NCBI GenBank assembly: GCA_016617855.1 | Contig: JAECUM010004945.1 | Location: 62,001-126,000, forward strand | DNA from: Megalonaias nervosa | Lineage: Eukaryota; Mollusca; Bivalvia; Unionida; Unionidae | DNA length: 64,000 bases | Reading direction: 5' to 3' | In this document: piece after piece, positions 34,268 to 43,675 of the stretch | How the letters are laid out: every line of letters begins with the position of its first letter | How positions within the stretch are numbered: the stretch's first letter is position 1 | Notes under the pieces: generated by a model | Told to the model about the DNA's origin: nothing | The model's input: only the letters and a program-made list of their open reading frames with translations | Database searches by the model: none | Made by a program: the position numbers and the translations under genes

Positions 34268-34640
34268 AAATTCTGTATAGATTTTATGAATCTGATGGGC
34301 AATATACCCATCAGTATTGGAATTCTGTACAGATTTTCTAAATTTGATGGGTATATTACCCGTCAGCGTTGCGAATTCTGTACAGATTCTGTAAAATATT
34401 TTATTTTTTATAAATATTTATTCTGATTCAGATTTCTTTTTATAATTTATTATGATTTAGATTTTTTATGAATTCTGTACAGATTTTATGAATTTGATGG
34501 GCAATATACCCAACAATATTGTGACTTTGGTCAGATTTTATGAATTTGATGGGTATAATGCCCGTCAGTGTTGGAATTCTGTACAGATTTTATGAATTTG
34601 ATGGGAAATATACCCAACAATATTGTGACTTTGGTCAGAT
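34268..34640. repeat. palindrome-bearing 52-bp repeats (iteron-like)
   Basis: Five copies of a gatggg-N7-ccc(a/g)(t/a)c type palindrome at 34294, 34346, 34496, 34548 and 34600, spaced 52, 150, 52 and 52 bases, each preceded by ctgtacagattttatgaatt-like sequence. The positions are central in the element, next to the 60-bp array and the plus-strand gene. Candidate replication or regulatory region, or a bound-protein array. Confidence 0.85.
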
Positions 34641-34726
34641 TTTCTCAAATATTTTATTTTTATTCAGAATTATTTACTCAGAAATCTATTTTTATTTAAA
34701 TAAATAATTTATAATATATAAAATAG

Positions 34727-35234
34727 TGAATCACGAAAACATCACATCAATTATTTCTGCTATTAAGAAATTACAACACAGCGGCGTGAAAATATCTGAC
34801 CAGCTTGATCCTGAAAAAATAATGAGTGATCTGAATCATTGCAATTTCGTAGGTCAGAAAATAGGCATACGCTGCCCGCCGATTATAGATTCATAAAGAT
34901 AATTCAGCAGGCGATGTTACGATCCCTCGCGGCAATCACTGATACGCAAGTGAAATTATTTGTGCCGTTATCACGGGCCATCGAGCGGGTTAGGTCAGAA
35001 TTATCTCACGAATACGAAACGAAGCGGCTCGTACACGCTCATATAAAACAGCTGAAAGATATCATGGCGATGACTGAGTTGATAAACGAAGATGCAGAAG
35101 AATTACTGGCTAAAGATAAAGACGTTGAATGTGACTGTAGTGACTGCCTCACTGACGATGAAGTAATCAGTGGCAATGACGATGAAGCTAGAATACCTAC
35201 TTGTAAAGTTGTCCCAGCTGATTTTAAACCATAA
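34727..35234 (+). pseudogene. unrecognised Polinton protein with acidic C-terminus
   Basis: A first frame from about 34727 (gtg aat cac; SIISAIKKLQHSGVKISDQLD) continues to about 34870. A second frame, open from 34839, continues to 35234 with ADYRFIKIIQQAMLRSL, a helical middle, and an acidic tail with VECDCSDCLTDDE. The two look like one protein broken by a frameshift. No family recognised. It is the only plus-strand gene of the right half and follows the repeat region. Confidence 0.4.
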
Positions 35235-35346
35235 AAAAATAATTTTTTGTATCACGGCCCAACAAAAAAAAAATATTTTATCCTTGACGTTCTTTTTGAC
35301 ATTTTTTTTTTTGCTTGGTGTTTTCCGTAACTATGTTACGGCTCAT

Positions 35347-36735
35347 TTATGAGCATACATACAAGTTTATATTTAGCGACTCCGACCTAAGATCGAGCAA
35401 GTAGCCATTTTGGTCAGTAAGTTTGAAATGTATCCGTGATAAGAGATGACTGTGACATTTCAGATAAACAACATTGATAGGTTCTGATACAATCAAATAA
35501 CCTGGAGGGACTTGAGGTGTAAATGGGTAGAGAATGTATCCTTGTTGGGCTTGAATGGATTTATCAGTGTCCACTTGATAACTGCCGTCGACGACATCAC
35601 ATACTAGATTGACAGCGAACGTTGATGTGATATTAACGATATCCGGTGAAACATGATGGCCACCCCCGTATGGATCGTTATTGTGTCGAAGAATACTTGC
35701 TGGTGGGGCTATTTTTTTCCATGATTCGAGGATTTTTGGAAAGTAATTATCGACGATATCCGTGAGTGTCTTTTTGAATCTAGCTGAATCTAGCCTTGAT
35801 ATTGTAAACGCTGAGATGTTGATTGATGGTTTATAATAATCAAGAAAAAATTGTATGATACGTACTCGTGGATATAATTTACTTTCTTCAAGCATTTTCG
35901 CGATGAAAGCTCGACTGATCATTGCCATGTCTGATCTGAGTTTATTCAGATGTATTATTTCAACGATATTTTTTTTTGTGTCCTCATCGACACCGATTTT
36001 AATATTATGTTCAAATTCGATTAAATAAACAAATCCAACGATAGGTTCTTCATCAGGAATTGCACGAGATTCTGTATGTAGAATAACGATAATGAGGAAA
36101 CCATGTTCCATCAGCATCAGTATGATCTTTGTTATCTAGCCAATCAAGTCTAACATTGACGTTAGGAATTCCGTTGATGTAAACGTCAGGTTTTTTTTAT
36201 ATTTTTTTTCTGTTGTAGTAAATTCTTCCAAGCGTGGTTCTGGCGGACCTTTATAAACTTGCGCGACATCGGGCCATCCTAACACTGACCTGATCGAAGA
36301 CTGATATATGTCCACGGTGTAATCCGTCGATGATATTTCAACAGCCGACGACAGCGTTGGCTCATGAACAGTAATAGCAATCTTTGATTCTTTTCCTGTG
36401 ATGGATTTAATTCTGTGCTGGAATTCTTCATTGATCTGTTCTATTTGATAACTGCCTGTTGGAATACTACTGGTTCCGTCGGGTTTATTTTTATTTGCAA
36501 ATACTAATCAATTATTCGGTTGTAGTCCACCAAACGATGTTGACCTAATATTGGGCCAACTATAATAAACCCGTAATTGCGGTAGACCTATCTCGGAAGC
36601 TGGAATTGCAGTTGGAAAATTAATACTGAATTCAGGCGAAGTCGAGCTCGCTGATATCATTGTGGTTCTTAACGGAGCAGTATTAGTGACGATCTGTTGT
36701 AGTAATTCCTGAGATCGCTGATCGAACGATGTCAT
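35347..36735 (-). pseudogene. putative penton-like/minor capsid protein (degenerate)
   Basis: Starts MTSFDQRSQELLQQ; has FSINFPTAIPASEIGLPQL (beta-rich), a TGA at 36508-36510, SYQIEQINEEFQHRI in the same frame, frameshifts near 36190, then a long open C-terminal half from 36117 with PPGYLIVSEPINVVYL and HFKLTDQNGYLLDL. The PPGY and TDQ-G motifs recur in an uncharacterised structural protein of Polintons and adintoviruses. Assignment to the penton role is inference from position among capsid genes and predicted beta-rich content. It might be two genes. Confidence 0.45.
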
Positions 36736-36753
36736 TATTGTATTATTATTGTT

Positions 36754-37494
36754 TTAAATCCTGTTCAGAAATTTTTCATCCATAACATCGTTATGGAATA
36801 CTTCATTGTACATCTTTATTGCGATACTGAATTCTTCGTCAGATCTTATTCCATCATTGAGTGACGAAGAAATCAACGATGATAATTTAGAATATGCTGT
36901 CGTTGCTGTGTGTAATTTCATCGTGTACTCGTTCAATTTTTCATTCGTGCACGTATTTATCTTTTTCGCAATTATATTAAATATTCCAGCGATCGACGCT
37001 GACGATGAAACAGTTGTTGTTGTTGTTGTTGTGGGGCTTAACGCCATTTTTCAGCACACGATAGGCTATACATGGCGGCCAGTATTAATGGTGGAGGAAG
37101 AAACCGGGAAATCCCCGGAAAGAACCACCGACCCGCGAGAAGCTACTGGCAAGCTTTCTCACATATCCACATTCGCCGAATCCTAGACTCGAACCCACGC
37201 AGACAGAGGTGAGATGGCAGTGATCCGTAACGGAGAGCGCTTTAGACCACTCGGCCACTCGGGGCCCCCCGATGAAACAGTGATTGTTACAATGATCTGC
37301 GCCGACATCGTCAGCGTTGATAATACTACGCCAGTTCCAGCAACTAGCGTAGAAACCGAATAAACCATAATATCAACGACGGTTGCACGTCTACGAGATT
37401 TCTTTATTTTTGCTGTATAATTATCGATGATGATTTTTAATTTATTCTGCCATGTTATTACTTGATTGTATCTGTATCTGTTAACGTCTATCAT
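36754..37494 (-). pseudogene. small membrane protein, split by a SINE
   Basis: N-terminal part (37494-37282): MIDVNRYRYNQV, a basic stretch KIKKSRRRAT, then a hydrophobic segment VDIMVYSVSTLVAGTGVVLS, likely one membrane span. C-terminal part (37002-36754): IIAKKINTCTNEKLNEY and a helical tail ending EKFLNRI. The SINE at 37015-37269 with its target duplication lies exactly between them, so the pre-insertion gene encoded about 155-160 residues. No family recognised. Confidence 0.6.
37015..37269 (-). mobile_element. tRNA-derived SINE, family B, copy 1 (inside the Polinton)
   Basis: Minus-strand element with tRNA-like head (tggccgagtggtctaaagcg A box, tgggttcgagtctagg B box), a ~170-bp body and a (CAA)n-type tail (read as gttgttgttg on the plus strand). 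Flanked by a perfect 12-base duplication cgatgaaacagt at 37003-37014 and 37270-37281. Nearly identical to the copy at 49143-49396. Inserted after the Polinton, in one of its genes. Confidence 0.93.
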
Positions 37495-37517
37495 TATACT
37501 TTAGTTGTTGTCGCTGT

Positions 37518-38509
37518 CTAAGACAACGGAGGTATTTCAGCTACAAATTCTATGCACCACCAGTAAGACGCTGTGGTTAATTTTTTATCATCTGATACCA
37601 GCATAAACGTTTCTTCGGTATCTTTATTTAACACTACAGATACAGTCCCAGAAAAATTATCGGTTGAATAACGCCATGAAAATGTAGTAAATATTATAAA
37701 TTTTGCAGAACTCAACACGGACAACTTGTACACACCGGTTACTTCTGCAGTATGTTTAATAGTGTTGTTTTGCGGTGTCCACGTTGATGTTCCCGATGAT
37801 ACCGTGTACACGATATTGTTAGCTCGTCCATGAGGAATTTTAATCAGATTAGTTTTTTGAATGATATTAGGAATTCCACTGACAATATCATTGAGTTTTG
37901 TATTAATGTCGGTGAGTTTAATATCAACGGTTGGTGGACTTCCAAAGAATGCATTAGTGGTTCTGTTTATGTTTCTACGAAAATTGAAAAATGTTTGTAT
38001 GTGACCATTAAATTCAGTTCTAAGTGTGGCCATTCCATCATTGATTGTAGTTAACGAAGTTGTGACAGGAATTTCCTTATCATCTACGTATTTTTTTTTT
38101 GTACCGCGTCGAGATCATTCTGCAGCTCTCCAATGTTGGTAATTTTATTATTATTCATGTTAATGACGCCGTTCATTATATCACCGGTTTTTAACAATCG
38201 TTCTCTTATGCTATCTCGGATCAACGATGGACTAACAACGCTAGGAACAAGTTTGCCCTCTTTGTCATATACAGCAATGAGACCTTCTCGCGATAATCGA
38301 TTGCGAATAATAATATCATTGATTGAAATATTACTTGTCTTCAATTTTCCTTCACGGTTTTGAAACACAAGTTCGTTTGGATCAACGTTGGCAAGATTGA
38401 GCATGTCAGATAATTCATCATTGATCTGTTTTGTTACTCGCTTGAGTAATTCTTCACCTGGTGCTTGTTGGGTTTTAGTTTTAGCTGATCTACCGTAGAT
38501 ATCTACCAT
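37518..38509 (-). pseudogene. fibre-like attachment protein
   Basis: The N-terminal part (38509-38084) ends in GDIMNGVINMNNNKI...DLDAVQKK, the motif seen at the shaft of phage tail fibres and similar trimeric fibres. The C-terminal part (38033-37518) has an Asn/Thr-rich helical stretch and a beta-rich end with GVYKLSVL and YWWCIEFVAEIPPL, compatible with a trimeric head domain. The parts are separated by a frame break at a ten-A run (38091-38100 on the plus strand); the downstream frame resumes in register right after it. Probable role: host-cell binding of the virion. Fold assignment of the head is inference. Confidence 0.7.
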
Positions 38510-38516
38510 TATATGA

Positions 38517-38942
38517 TTAGCGATTATTTAATGTATATTCATGTACAACTTTATGAGGTGGTTTCGTTGATCTTGATACGGCATCAAGTACTGCTAGTGT
38601 TTCACAGCCACATATTGGTGGATCCATTAATGTTTGTGTTGGTAACGTTGAATACCAGATTGGAATATTTTGAAATCTGCCGACGTATTTTAAAAATTCT
38701 TTTGGTGGCGCCAACCCATACGAATCAAAATAAATAATTCCACGTGGATCAATGGCGTATGCAACCCAATGAGAACCTGGCCCCGTTGATGAATCAAGAT
38801 TGATAATACCTGTTTCTGACAGTGCCGGATTTTTCGGCAATTGATCGCGCATAAAAACACCTCTAAAATTCTTTATATTTAACTGATTAGCAGCGTTGAT
38901 AAGATCAAAATTCGGTAGTGGAACTATCGTTGACGACGTCAT
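38517..38942 (-). CDS. adenain-like cysteine protease
   Basis: Capsid maturation protease. Visible: GSHWVAYAI (catalytic His), IIYFDSYG (acidic residue), PTQTLMDPPICGCETL (Gln and the nucleophile Cys in a Cys-Gly pair). About 141 residues if started at 38942, where the ATG overlaps the stop of the preceding gene as ATGA; a longer in-frame start at 38978 would overlap that gene by 40 bases. Frame is intact. Slightly shorter than adenovirus protease, normal for Polintons. The nucleophile choice between the two Cys is by analogy. Confidence 0.87.
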   Translation of the reverse strand: MTSSTIVPLPNFDLINAANQLNIKNFRGVFMRDQLPKNPALSETGIINLDSSTGPGSHWVAYAIDPRGIIYFDSYGLAPPKEFLKYVGRFQNIPIWYSTLPTQTLMDPPICGCETLAVLDAVSRSTKPPHKVVHEYTLNNR

Positions 38943-39205
38943 CGTTGAGTCCCTGGAATTCTTAATCCGCATCCCCAAACGTTGTTTGGTCGAGACCCTG
39001 GAAGTCTCAGACCGTGACCTTTTCGTTTCCTTTTTTTTAATCCCTTTCCTGTTGCTTTCTTTAGAGCCATTCCAGCCGCAATTCCAACTGCACCTAACGC
39101 AGCGGCTTTTCCAACAGCTGGAGCGGCAGTGGCTATCAACGCTGGGATAGCTGCGAGAAGCGGAAATATTCCTCTGGTCTTAATAGAATCCTTAATGGCG
39201 TTCAC
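38939..39205 (-). CDS. small basic core/minor capsid protein (adenovirus pX-like)
   Basis: 88 residues. A hydrophobic Ala-rich helix (LLAAIPALIATAAPAVGKAAALGAV, part of the first half) is followed by a strongly basic run KKRKRKG and two GLR(L/I)PG motifs at the end. This layout of membrane-active or DNA-binding small proteins occurs next to Polinton proteases. Likely a substrate of the neighbouring protease, which starts on its stop codon. Confidence 0.6.
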   Translation of the reverse strand: MNAIKDSIKTRGIFPLLAAIPALIATAAPAVGKAAALGAVGIAAGMALKKATGKGLKKRKRKGHGLRLPGSRPNNVWGCGLRIPGTQR

Positions 39206-39217
39206 GGAAAGATTTAA

Positions 39218-39409
39218 TCATATTCCTTTATTGGCGTGTTTAGCTTCGTTGAATCTCTTAAATTGACGTTCGGTCAACGATAATTTGTTTGCACCGGACA
39301 TGTGATCGTGTTTTAATGTTGCTTTTGTTCCACATTGTGATGCCGACGACGATCGTAATCGTTTAATCTGACTCGGGGTCAGACTGACACTAACATGATG
39401 ATATGACAT
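39218..39409 (-). CDS. small conserved Polinton protein with paired L(T/S)-x-x-Q-x-K motifs
   Basis: 63 residues. Two related segments, VSLTPSQIKRL near the start and LSLTERQFKRFNEAKHANKG at the end, probably form short helices. Short proteins with this duplicated pattern sit beside the major capsid gene in animal Polintons. Role unknown; basic charge suggests a virion component. Intact frame, start preceded by tataa. Confidence 0.6.
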   Translation of the reverse strand: MSYHHVSVSLTPSQIKRLRSSSASQCGTKATLKHDHMSGANKLSLTERQFKRFNEAKHANKGI

Positions 39410-39428
39410 TTATAGAAAATGTACTGAT

Positions 39429-40823
39429 TTAAATCAGCGTTTGCATATTCTCTACGGGAGCATCAACGACTCCCATGCGGCCACCAACACCTTCAAGTAT
39501 CATTGTTTTATCGGATAATATAACGGCGATTGCTCTGTAATTATCAATAGCTCCTCGCGTCACATGAGCTCGAAAATGTATGTCAACAACAGACTGTCTG
39601 GTTAAATCTAAATGTTCCAGCGAAAAGTAATAAATCGGATACAGCATTATAAAATCCAGCTGTGATATTTGCAAACCAGTATCAACATTTTGATCACGTC
39701 CCATAAACGACATTAGTCGATGATATGCACGTGCTACATGATTTTGATCAAAATTCAATAAAATATCCTCGGATGGTTCTTGATGCCCATTTATTCTCAG
39801 CGACACTTCAATGACGCCGAGTTTGTCAAATATAATACAGCTACATATTTGGCTATTTACTCGTGCATTATTTTGAAGCGCAATGAATATATGTCTCAGT
39901 GCAGCGATGCCCTGTTGTGATGCTATATGCCACATAAATAGCCCATTAATGTCACTTTGAATGGAATCCGTGGTCGTTGACAACCATGACAACGTTGACT
40001 TACCACCGCTATCCATAAAAGTGAGCAACCGTTCTTCAGCGGTTATTGTTGGAGTCATTACTGGCATCCACAATGAAAGTTTTGTTAGTTTTACTTTACC
40101 ATGAAGTGCCACAGTTGCAGCTGGATCAGCTCCTTCAGTGTGCCATACTGCATCATCGTCAGCGTACAACTGTAAGCTTAGCTCCAAAAATAACTTTTCT
40201 AACATTTCTGCAGAATCCGAAAATATGTGATAGCGGAATCGCACATGAAAACATTCTGTCTTTTAATATTGCTTTACGTGATGCAAATCCTAAGTTGAAA
40301 TTTGGGTTCACTGATAATACTGCGGGAGTTTCTGTGATTCCTGCAGTGTTTCTTACGTTGCCGATGGTTACATTTTTGTGAATTGGACTATCAGTAGTAT
40401 CCTTGTAAAACATCATTGATGGACCAACTGATCTTGAATAATCATCGCTGTATCGAGCAAGACCAAGTATTGTCGTAGCAACGTCAACATCTTTCTGAAT
40501 GGATTCAATATTTTTTCCATCAATCATGTACGTGGCACTGTCAAACAACACCATGATACCGCTGTTAACAAAACCAAAACCACATCGTTATCGTATTCAG
40601 TATCATCCACTTTAAAAATTTTACCTTCAACTTCGATAAATGCTTCAGCGGGTAAGAAATACCTACTCGTATCTTGAAGTTCAATTCGCCCACGTTGATC
40701 TGGAATTCGAGCGTCATAAGAATAATATTGATCATCACGCACAGACTCATCCTTAAGAACCGGTGCGTCCATGTCAAATGCGGGATTAGATACATGTTTA
40801 TACATTTCTATGTTATTGGTCAT
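39429..40823 (-). pseudogene. major capsid protein (double jelly-roll hexon-like)
   Basis: About 460 codons in three frames: 40823-40575, 40554-40160 and 40244-39429. N-terminal MTNNIEMYKHVSNPAFDMD, RGRIELQDTSRYFLPAEA; middle GLARYSDDYSRSVGPSMMFY; C-terminal LTKLSLWMPVMTPT and QISQLDFIMLYPIYYFSLEHLDLT, matching Polinton hexon-like capsid proteins in length, layout and position. Two frame breaks (near 40560 and 40200). Its ATG overlaps the stop of the minor capsid gene (ATGA). Assignment rests on context and recalled family motifs. Confidence 0.8.
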
Positions 40824-41257
40824 CGTCTAATACGAAGACCACTACCTGCCATCAAACTTGCTGCTACATTTTTTTCCCCCTCTTCAGCTAACTCTGCTAG
40901 TTTTTGATTTGCAGCTTGATTTATTACTTTACTAATACTTGCAGGCATCGCTTCAGTGGTGGGTAATTTTACCGGTGGCTGAAATTTTCGTCGTATTAAT
41001 CATGCTAGGCTATCCTTGATGGCAGAAAATACTTTACCGGCGACGTCGCCAACAGTACTAATACCTTTTTCACGAATAACGTCAATAGCTTTCATGCCCA
41101 ATTGCTTTGTAATCAGTATTGCTTTTGGGGCTATCCTCGAAAATAAACCCTTAACAACATCACCGAATCCATCTCCGTAGAATGTTTCGTATACAGGTAA
41201 TCTTGAATTTACCACCCTGACCATGATTGGTCTACGTTGATTAGCATGTATGATCAT
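40820..41257 (-). pseudogene. protein VI-like minor capsid protein
   Basis: Starts MIIHANQRRP; has YGDGFGDVVKGLFSRIAPKAI, an amphipathic helix-like stretch, then a TGA at 41000-41002, after which the same frame stays open to GSGLRIRR and a stop overlapping the capsid ATG. A glycine-poor amphipathic N-terminal helix and basic end, next to the capsid gene, resemble adenovirus pVI, which lyses membranes and bridges hexons. Homology is inferred, not shown. Confidence 0.6.
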
Positions 41258-41319
41258 CTATTATAATAATTATTTATTTAACTGCTTAACCAGTAACTGG
41301 CAACCTTGGCACGCTAGTG

Positions 41320-41658
41320 CTAGTCGCTATAATAATCATCGGTAATTTCATTAATGAGAGACCGATACACGTTAATATCCATAACGCCGCCGGTAAATAA
41401 TCGTTGACAAATGGATGTGATTTCGTTAATAATTTCTGGAAAATTATTACCAGCTCGTTTTCCACCAACAAGAACTTCTAATCTGTCTACGTCAGCTACA
41501 ACACTGTTAGTACAAGTAACAAGACCACTTCCTCGAGCATTAATACCACTTCCAGTTGCGCCTTTATCATCTGGAGATCCTTCTGGGGAATGAAATATTT
41601 TATCGCTGGATGATGTGGATAATTTTTCTTGTGGTTGTTGTTGTCTTATTGATGATAG
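41320..41658 (-). CDS. conserved small Polinton protein without clear ATG
   Basis: An open frame of 112 codons that no ATG opens: after a TGA at 41659-41661 it runs through QQQPQEKLSTSSS, VTCTNSVVADVDRLEVLVGG, KRAGNNFPEIINEI, TSICQRLFTGGVMDINVYRS and LINEITDDYYSD. Composition and the RAGN...E and DINVYRSL blocks resemble a small protein between the capsid genes and the TIR of other Polintons. The start was probably lost by mutation upstream (Met codon gone or a frameshift near 41660). Function unknown. Confidence 0.55.
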   Translation of the reverse strand, partial: LSSIRQQQPQEKLSTSSSDKIFHSPEGSPDDKGATGSGINARGSGLVTCTNSVVADVDRLEVLVGGKRAGNNFPEIINEITSICQRLFTGGVMDINVYRSLINEITDDYYSD

Positions 41659-41685
41659 TCATTGTCGTCGTTGTAAAAATAGATA

Positions 41686-42336
41686 TCATTCTTCTATTGA
41701 TGATTGTAGATATTTTATGTGTTCATCTATTGCCTGAAGATATTCCATATAATTTGGATTATCGCCTCGTACTTGATCAACGTCATAGTATATGCGAAAT
41801 ATCCATCTGTACCAATTTTCGCGACTTACAAAATCATCAGCGTATTCAGATTTTAAAAATCGCACACGATCATTATGACCATTAACAGCAATAAAAGCTA
41901 AACTTTTAGTATTTTGAAAATTTTTAATATAATTAATAGCACCTTCGGTGAATTTATGAGACATATTAACCCTGACTCGTACTTGTTCTGATTCTTGCGG
42001 AGTAACATCTTCCGCTTGGTCTTCTTTCTTGGGTATTTCCGGGGTTGGCATCGCAGTAGCTATTTTCTCCGGAAGTTCTTGTAAAAATTTTTTTGTTTTT
42101 TTAGTTCGCTCCGCTATTTTTTTTAGTTTGTTTTGCTGTCTCCGCTAACACAGAACAATACCTTTAGTAGTTTCAGTGATAGGTTTAAATAATTGTTCTG
42201 CGGATTCTGTAAACTCTTCTTGTGTTTGTTGACGCTCTTGTAATTGTTGTCTGACAGAATCACGGACAGGTATATATTTCTTAATTGCTTCTAGTCGCTC
42301 TCGAGCTAATCTTGCTGAGTGAGCTTCACCGATCAT
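41686..42336 (-). pseudogene. coiled-coil/charged protein next to the right TIR
   Basis: N-terminal part (42336-42145): MIGEAHSARLARERLEAIKK with a charged helical stretch. After a frameshift near 42140 come KKIAERTKKTKKF and the open part 42051-41686: a Pro/Glu-rich linker, then VNMSHKFTEGAINYIKNF and WYRWIFRIYYDVDQV. The first gene inside the TIR, leading the minus-strand structural block. Not recognised; the abundance of charged heptad-like repeats suggests a scaffold or structural role. Confidence 0.5.
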
Positions 42337-42359
42337 TATTATAATGCAATGGTTTAATT

Positions 42360-42609
42360 ACAGCAGCAGGGAGGGTGGACTAACAAAAATTGCGTGCACG
42401 ATTACATAAACTATCACTCACAAAATTTTATAAACACGGATGTCAACGCCGAAGTAACAGCACGAACTAACCTCAGTGATTTCATCACAGAAAGTTAGAG
42501 GGTTCAGTTTGACGTTATTGACCTTTTTTTAAAATCTTTTCGTGTGAAATCTTTGTTTTAGATATGTTTGCTCGAATCCCATTGTGTAGGGTTCACCCTC
42601 CCTGCTGCT
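42360..42609. repeat. right terminal inverted repeat of the Polinton
   Basis: Begins acagcagcagggagggtgga (inner) and ends gttcaccctccctgctgct (outer). Reverse complement of 26269-26519 with a few differences. Shares the acgttattgacc block with the truncated Polinton. Confidence 0.93.
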
Positions 42610-42614
42610 CCTGT
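42610..42614. repeat. target site duplication, right copy
   Basis: cctgt immediately after the right TIR, matching 26264-26268. Confidence 0.8.
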
Positions 42615-42615
42615 A

Positions 42616-43670
42616 CTATGCCTGTATTAATGCTGTGGTTGCGGACAACAGGGAAATGTGGGTCCTTGATGGCTTGTTAGCATAATTCTTCCATCGGAAC
42701 ATTAAACAGAAGGTAAAGGATAAAGGCTGTGCTCTTAGCTTGAGACAGACTCCAATGCATGGCCTGAGGTATTCTGAGTGGGAAAAGATAAGCTATGTTC
42801 AGTTGGTTGGAAGATAGCCAAATAGAACAAAAGTCCAACAACGATGTCATGGTAACGATATTGCCCATTAACTGCACAGTGGCAACAAAGGCCATCCGAA
42901 TCCATATGTATGGAGTGTGGCTATGTCATCCCCAACATGGTGAGATCATTGTCAATGCTGGGGTTCTGAATGAAAAGCTGGTGGAGTGCAAATGTTATAA
43001 CAGCCGACGAACTGATGATGAAGGTGGGCCAGAAAGTATGAAATTCTCCCAGACTGTGAATGCAACTAAAGCCAGAACCTTCCATTCATCAGAAGATCAA
43101 CAGATCTTGGGAGTTCTGGTACATGTTGATGGAGTCGGAGGACAAAGCTCTGGGGGGTGGAAAAATTCCCTCAATGAAGGATTGGAAGGCAGAATCTTTC
43201 GATGCCCTCATGCAGAGTAGAATGGATGACAGTACTGGTAGAATAAGCAACATCATCTTGGTTGGGTGGAGTGAGGCTACGGTCTCCTGTAATGCATGAG
43301 ACTTACCTGGTGAAGAGGGATGAGGTCTGTCACCTACTAAACTCATAGAATGCCCTGAATTAGAAACCATAACTTCAAGACAGTCACTGAGTAAAGGGGA
43401 ACTGGGGAAGATGTGCTTTATTACTTTTCTCTAATACCAAGATCACAATGCAGTTGTATTGGTACAGAATGATGCTAGACTGGTTATCTCATCTTCCACA
43501 TAGGCAAAAATGTAAATATGGAGTGGATTAAAGGGTAACCGGTCCACTTGACCAATCAGGTCGCCCAAGCACTTGGAGTGACTATGTTTAGAACATGCAC
43601 CAAAATGATACAAACAGCAACTGTATCTCAAATGACGTAAGAGTTCTGCAACCACCAAGACTTCCAGTAA
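42616..43670 (-). mobile_element. probable 5' (gag-side) part of the DIRS-like element split by the Polinton
   Basis: Base composition matches 23.2-26.2 kb rather than the AT-rich surroundings. On the minus strand, interrupted open frames (42677-42895 and 43089-43370) lie where the gag region would precede the reverse transcriptase. The Polinton target duplication shows this DNA was contiguous with 26263. No gag motif is certain. Confidence 0.45.
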
Positions 43671-43675
43671 GAATT

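Larger units (their letters stand above)
26269..42609. mobile_element. complete Polinton/Maverick (adintovirus-like) element, ~16.3 kb
   Basis: Bounded by ~250-bp terminal inverted repeats and a 5-6-bp target duplication. Carries the full Polinton gene set: integrase, PolB, packaging ATPase, adenain-like protease, major and minor capsid proteins, PLA2, plus helicase, HNH and fibre-like genes. Nearly all genes carry stops or frameshifts, and two SINE-like insertions (33250-33760 and 37015-37269) lie inside. It is a fossil integrated copy of a self-synthesising transposon or endogenous virus. Confidence 0.96.

Noticed and set aside
37183..37260. C-terminal extension of the membrane protein, also seen at 49311-49532
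   Set aside because: The common GPEWPSGLKRSPLRI sequence is the SINE head read through, as both insertions show.
26269..42609. A giant-virus or herpesvirus insertion
   Set aside because: Gene set, TIRs, target duplication and size are those of Polintons/adintoviruses.
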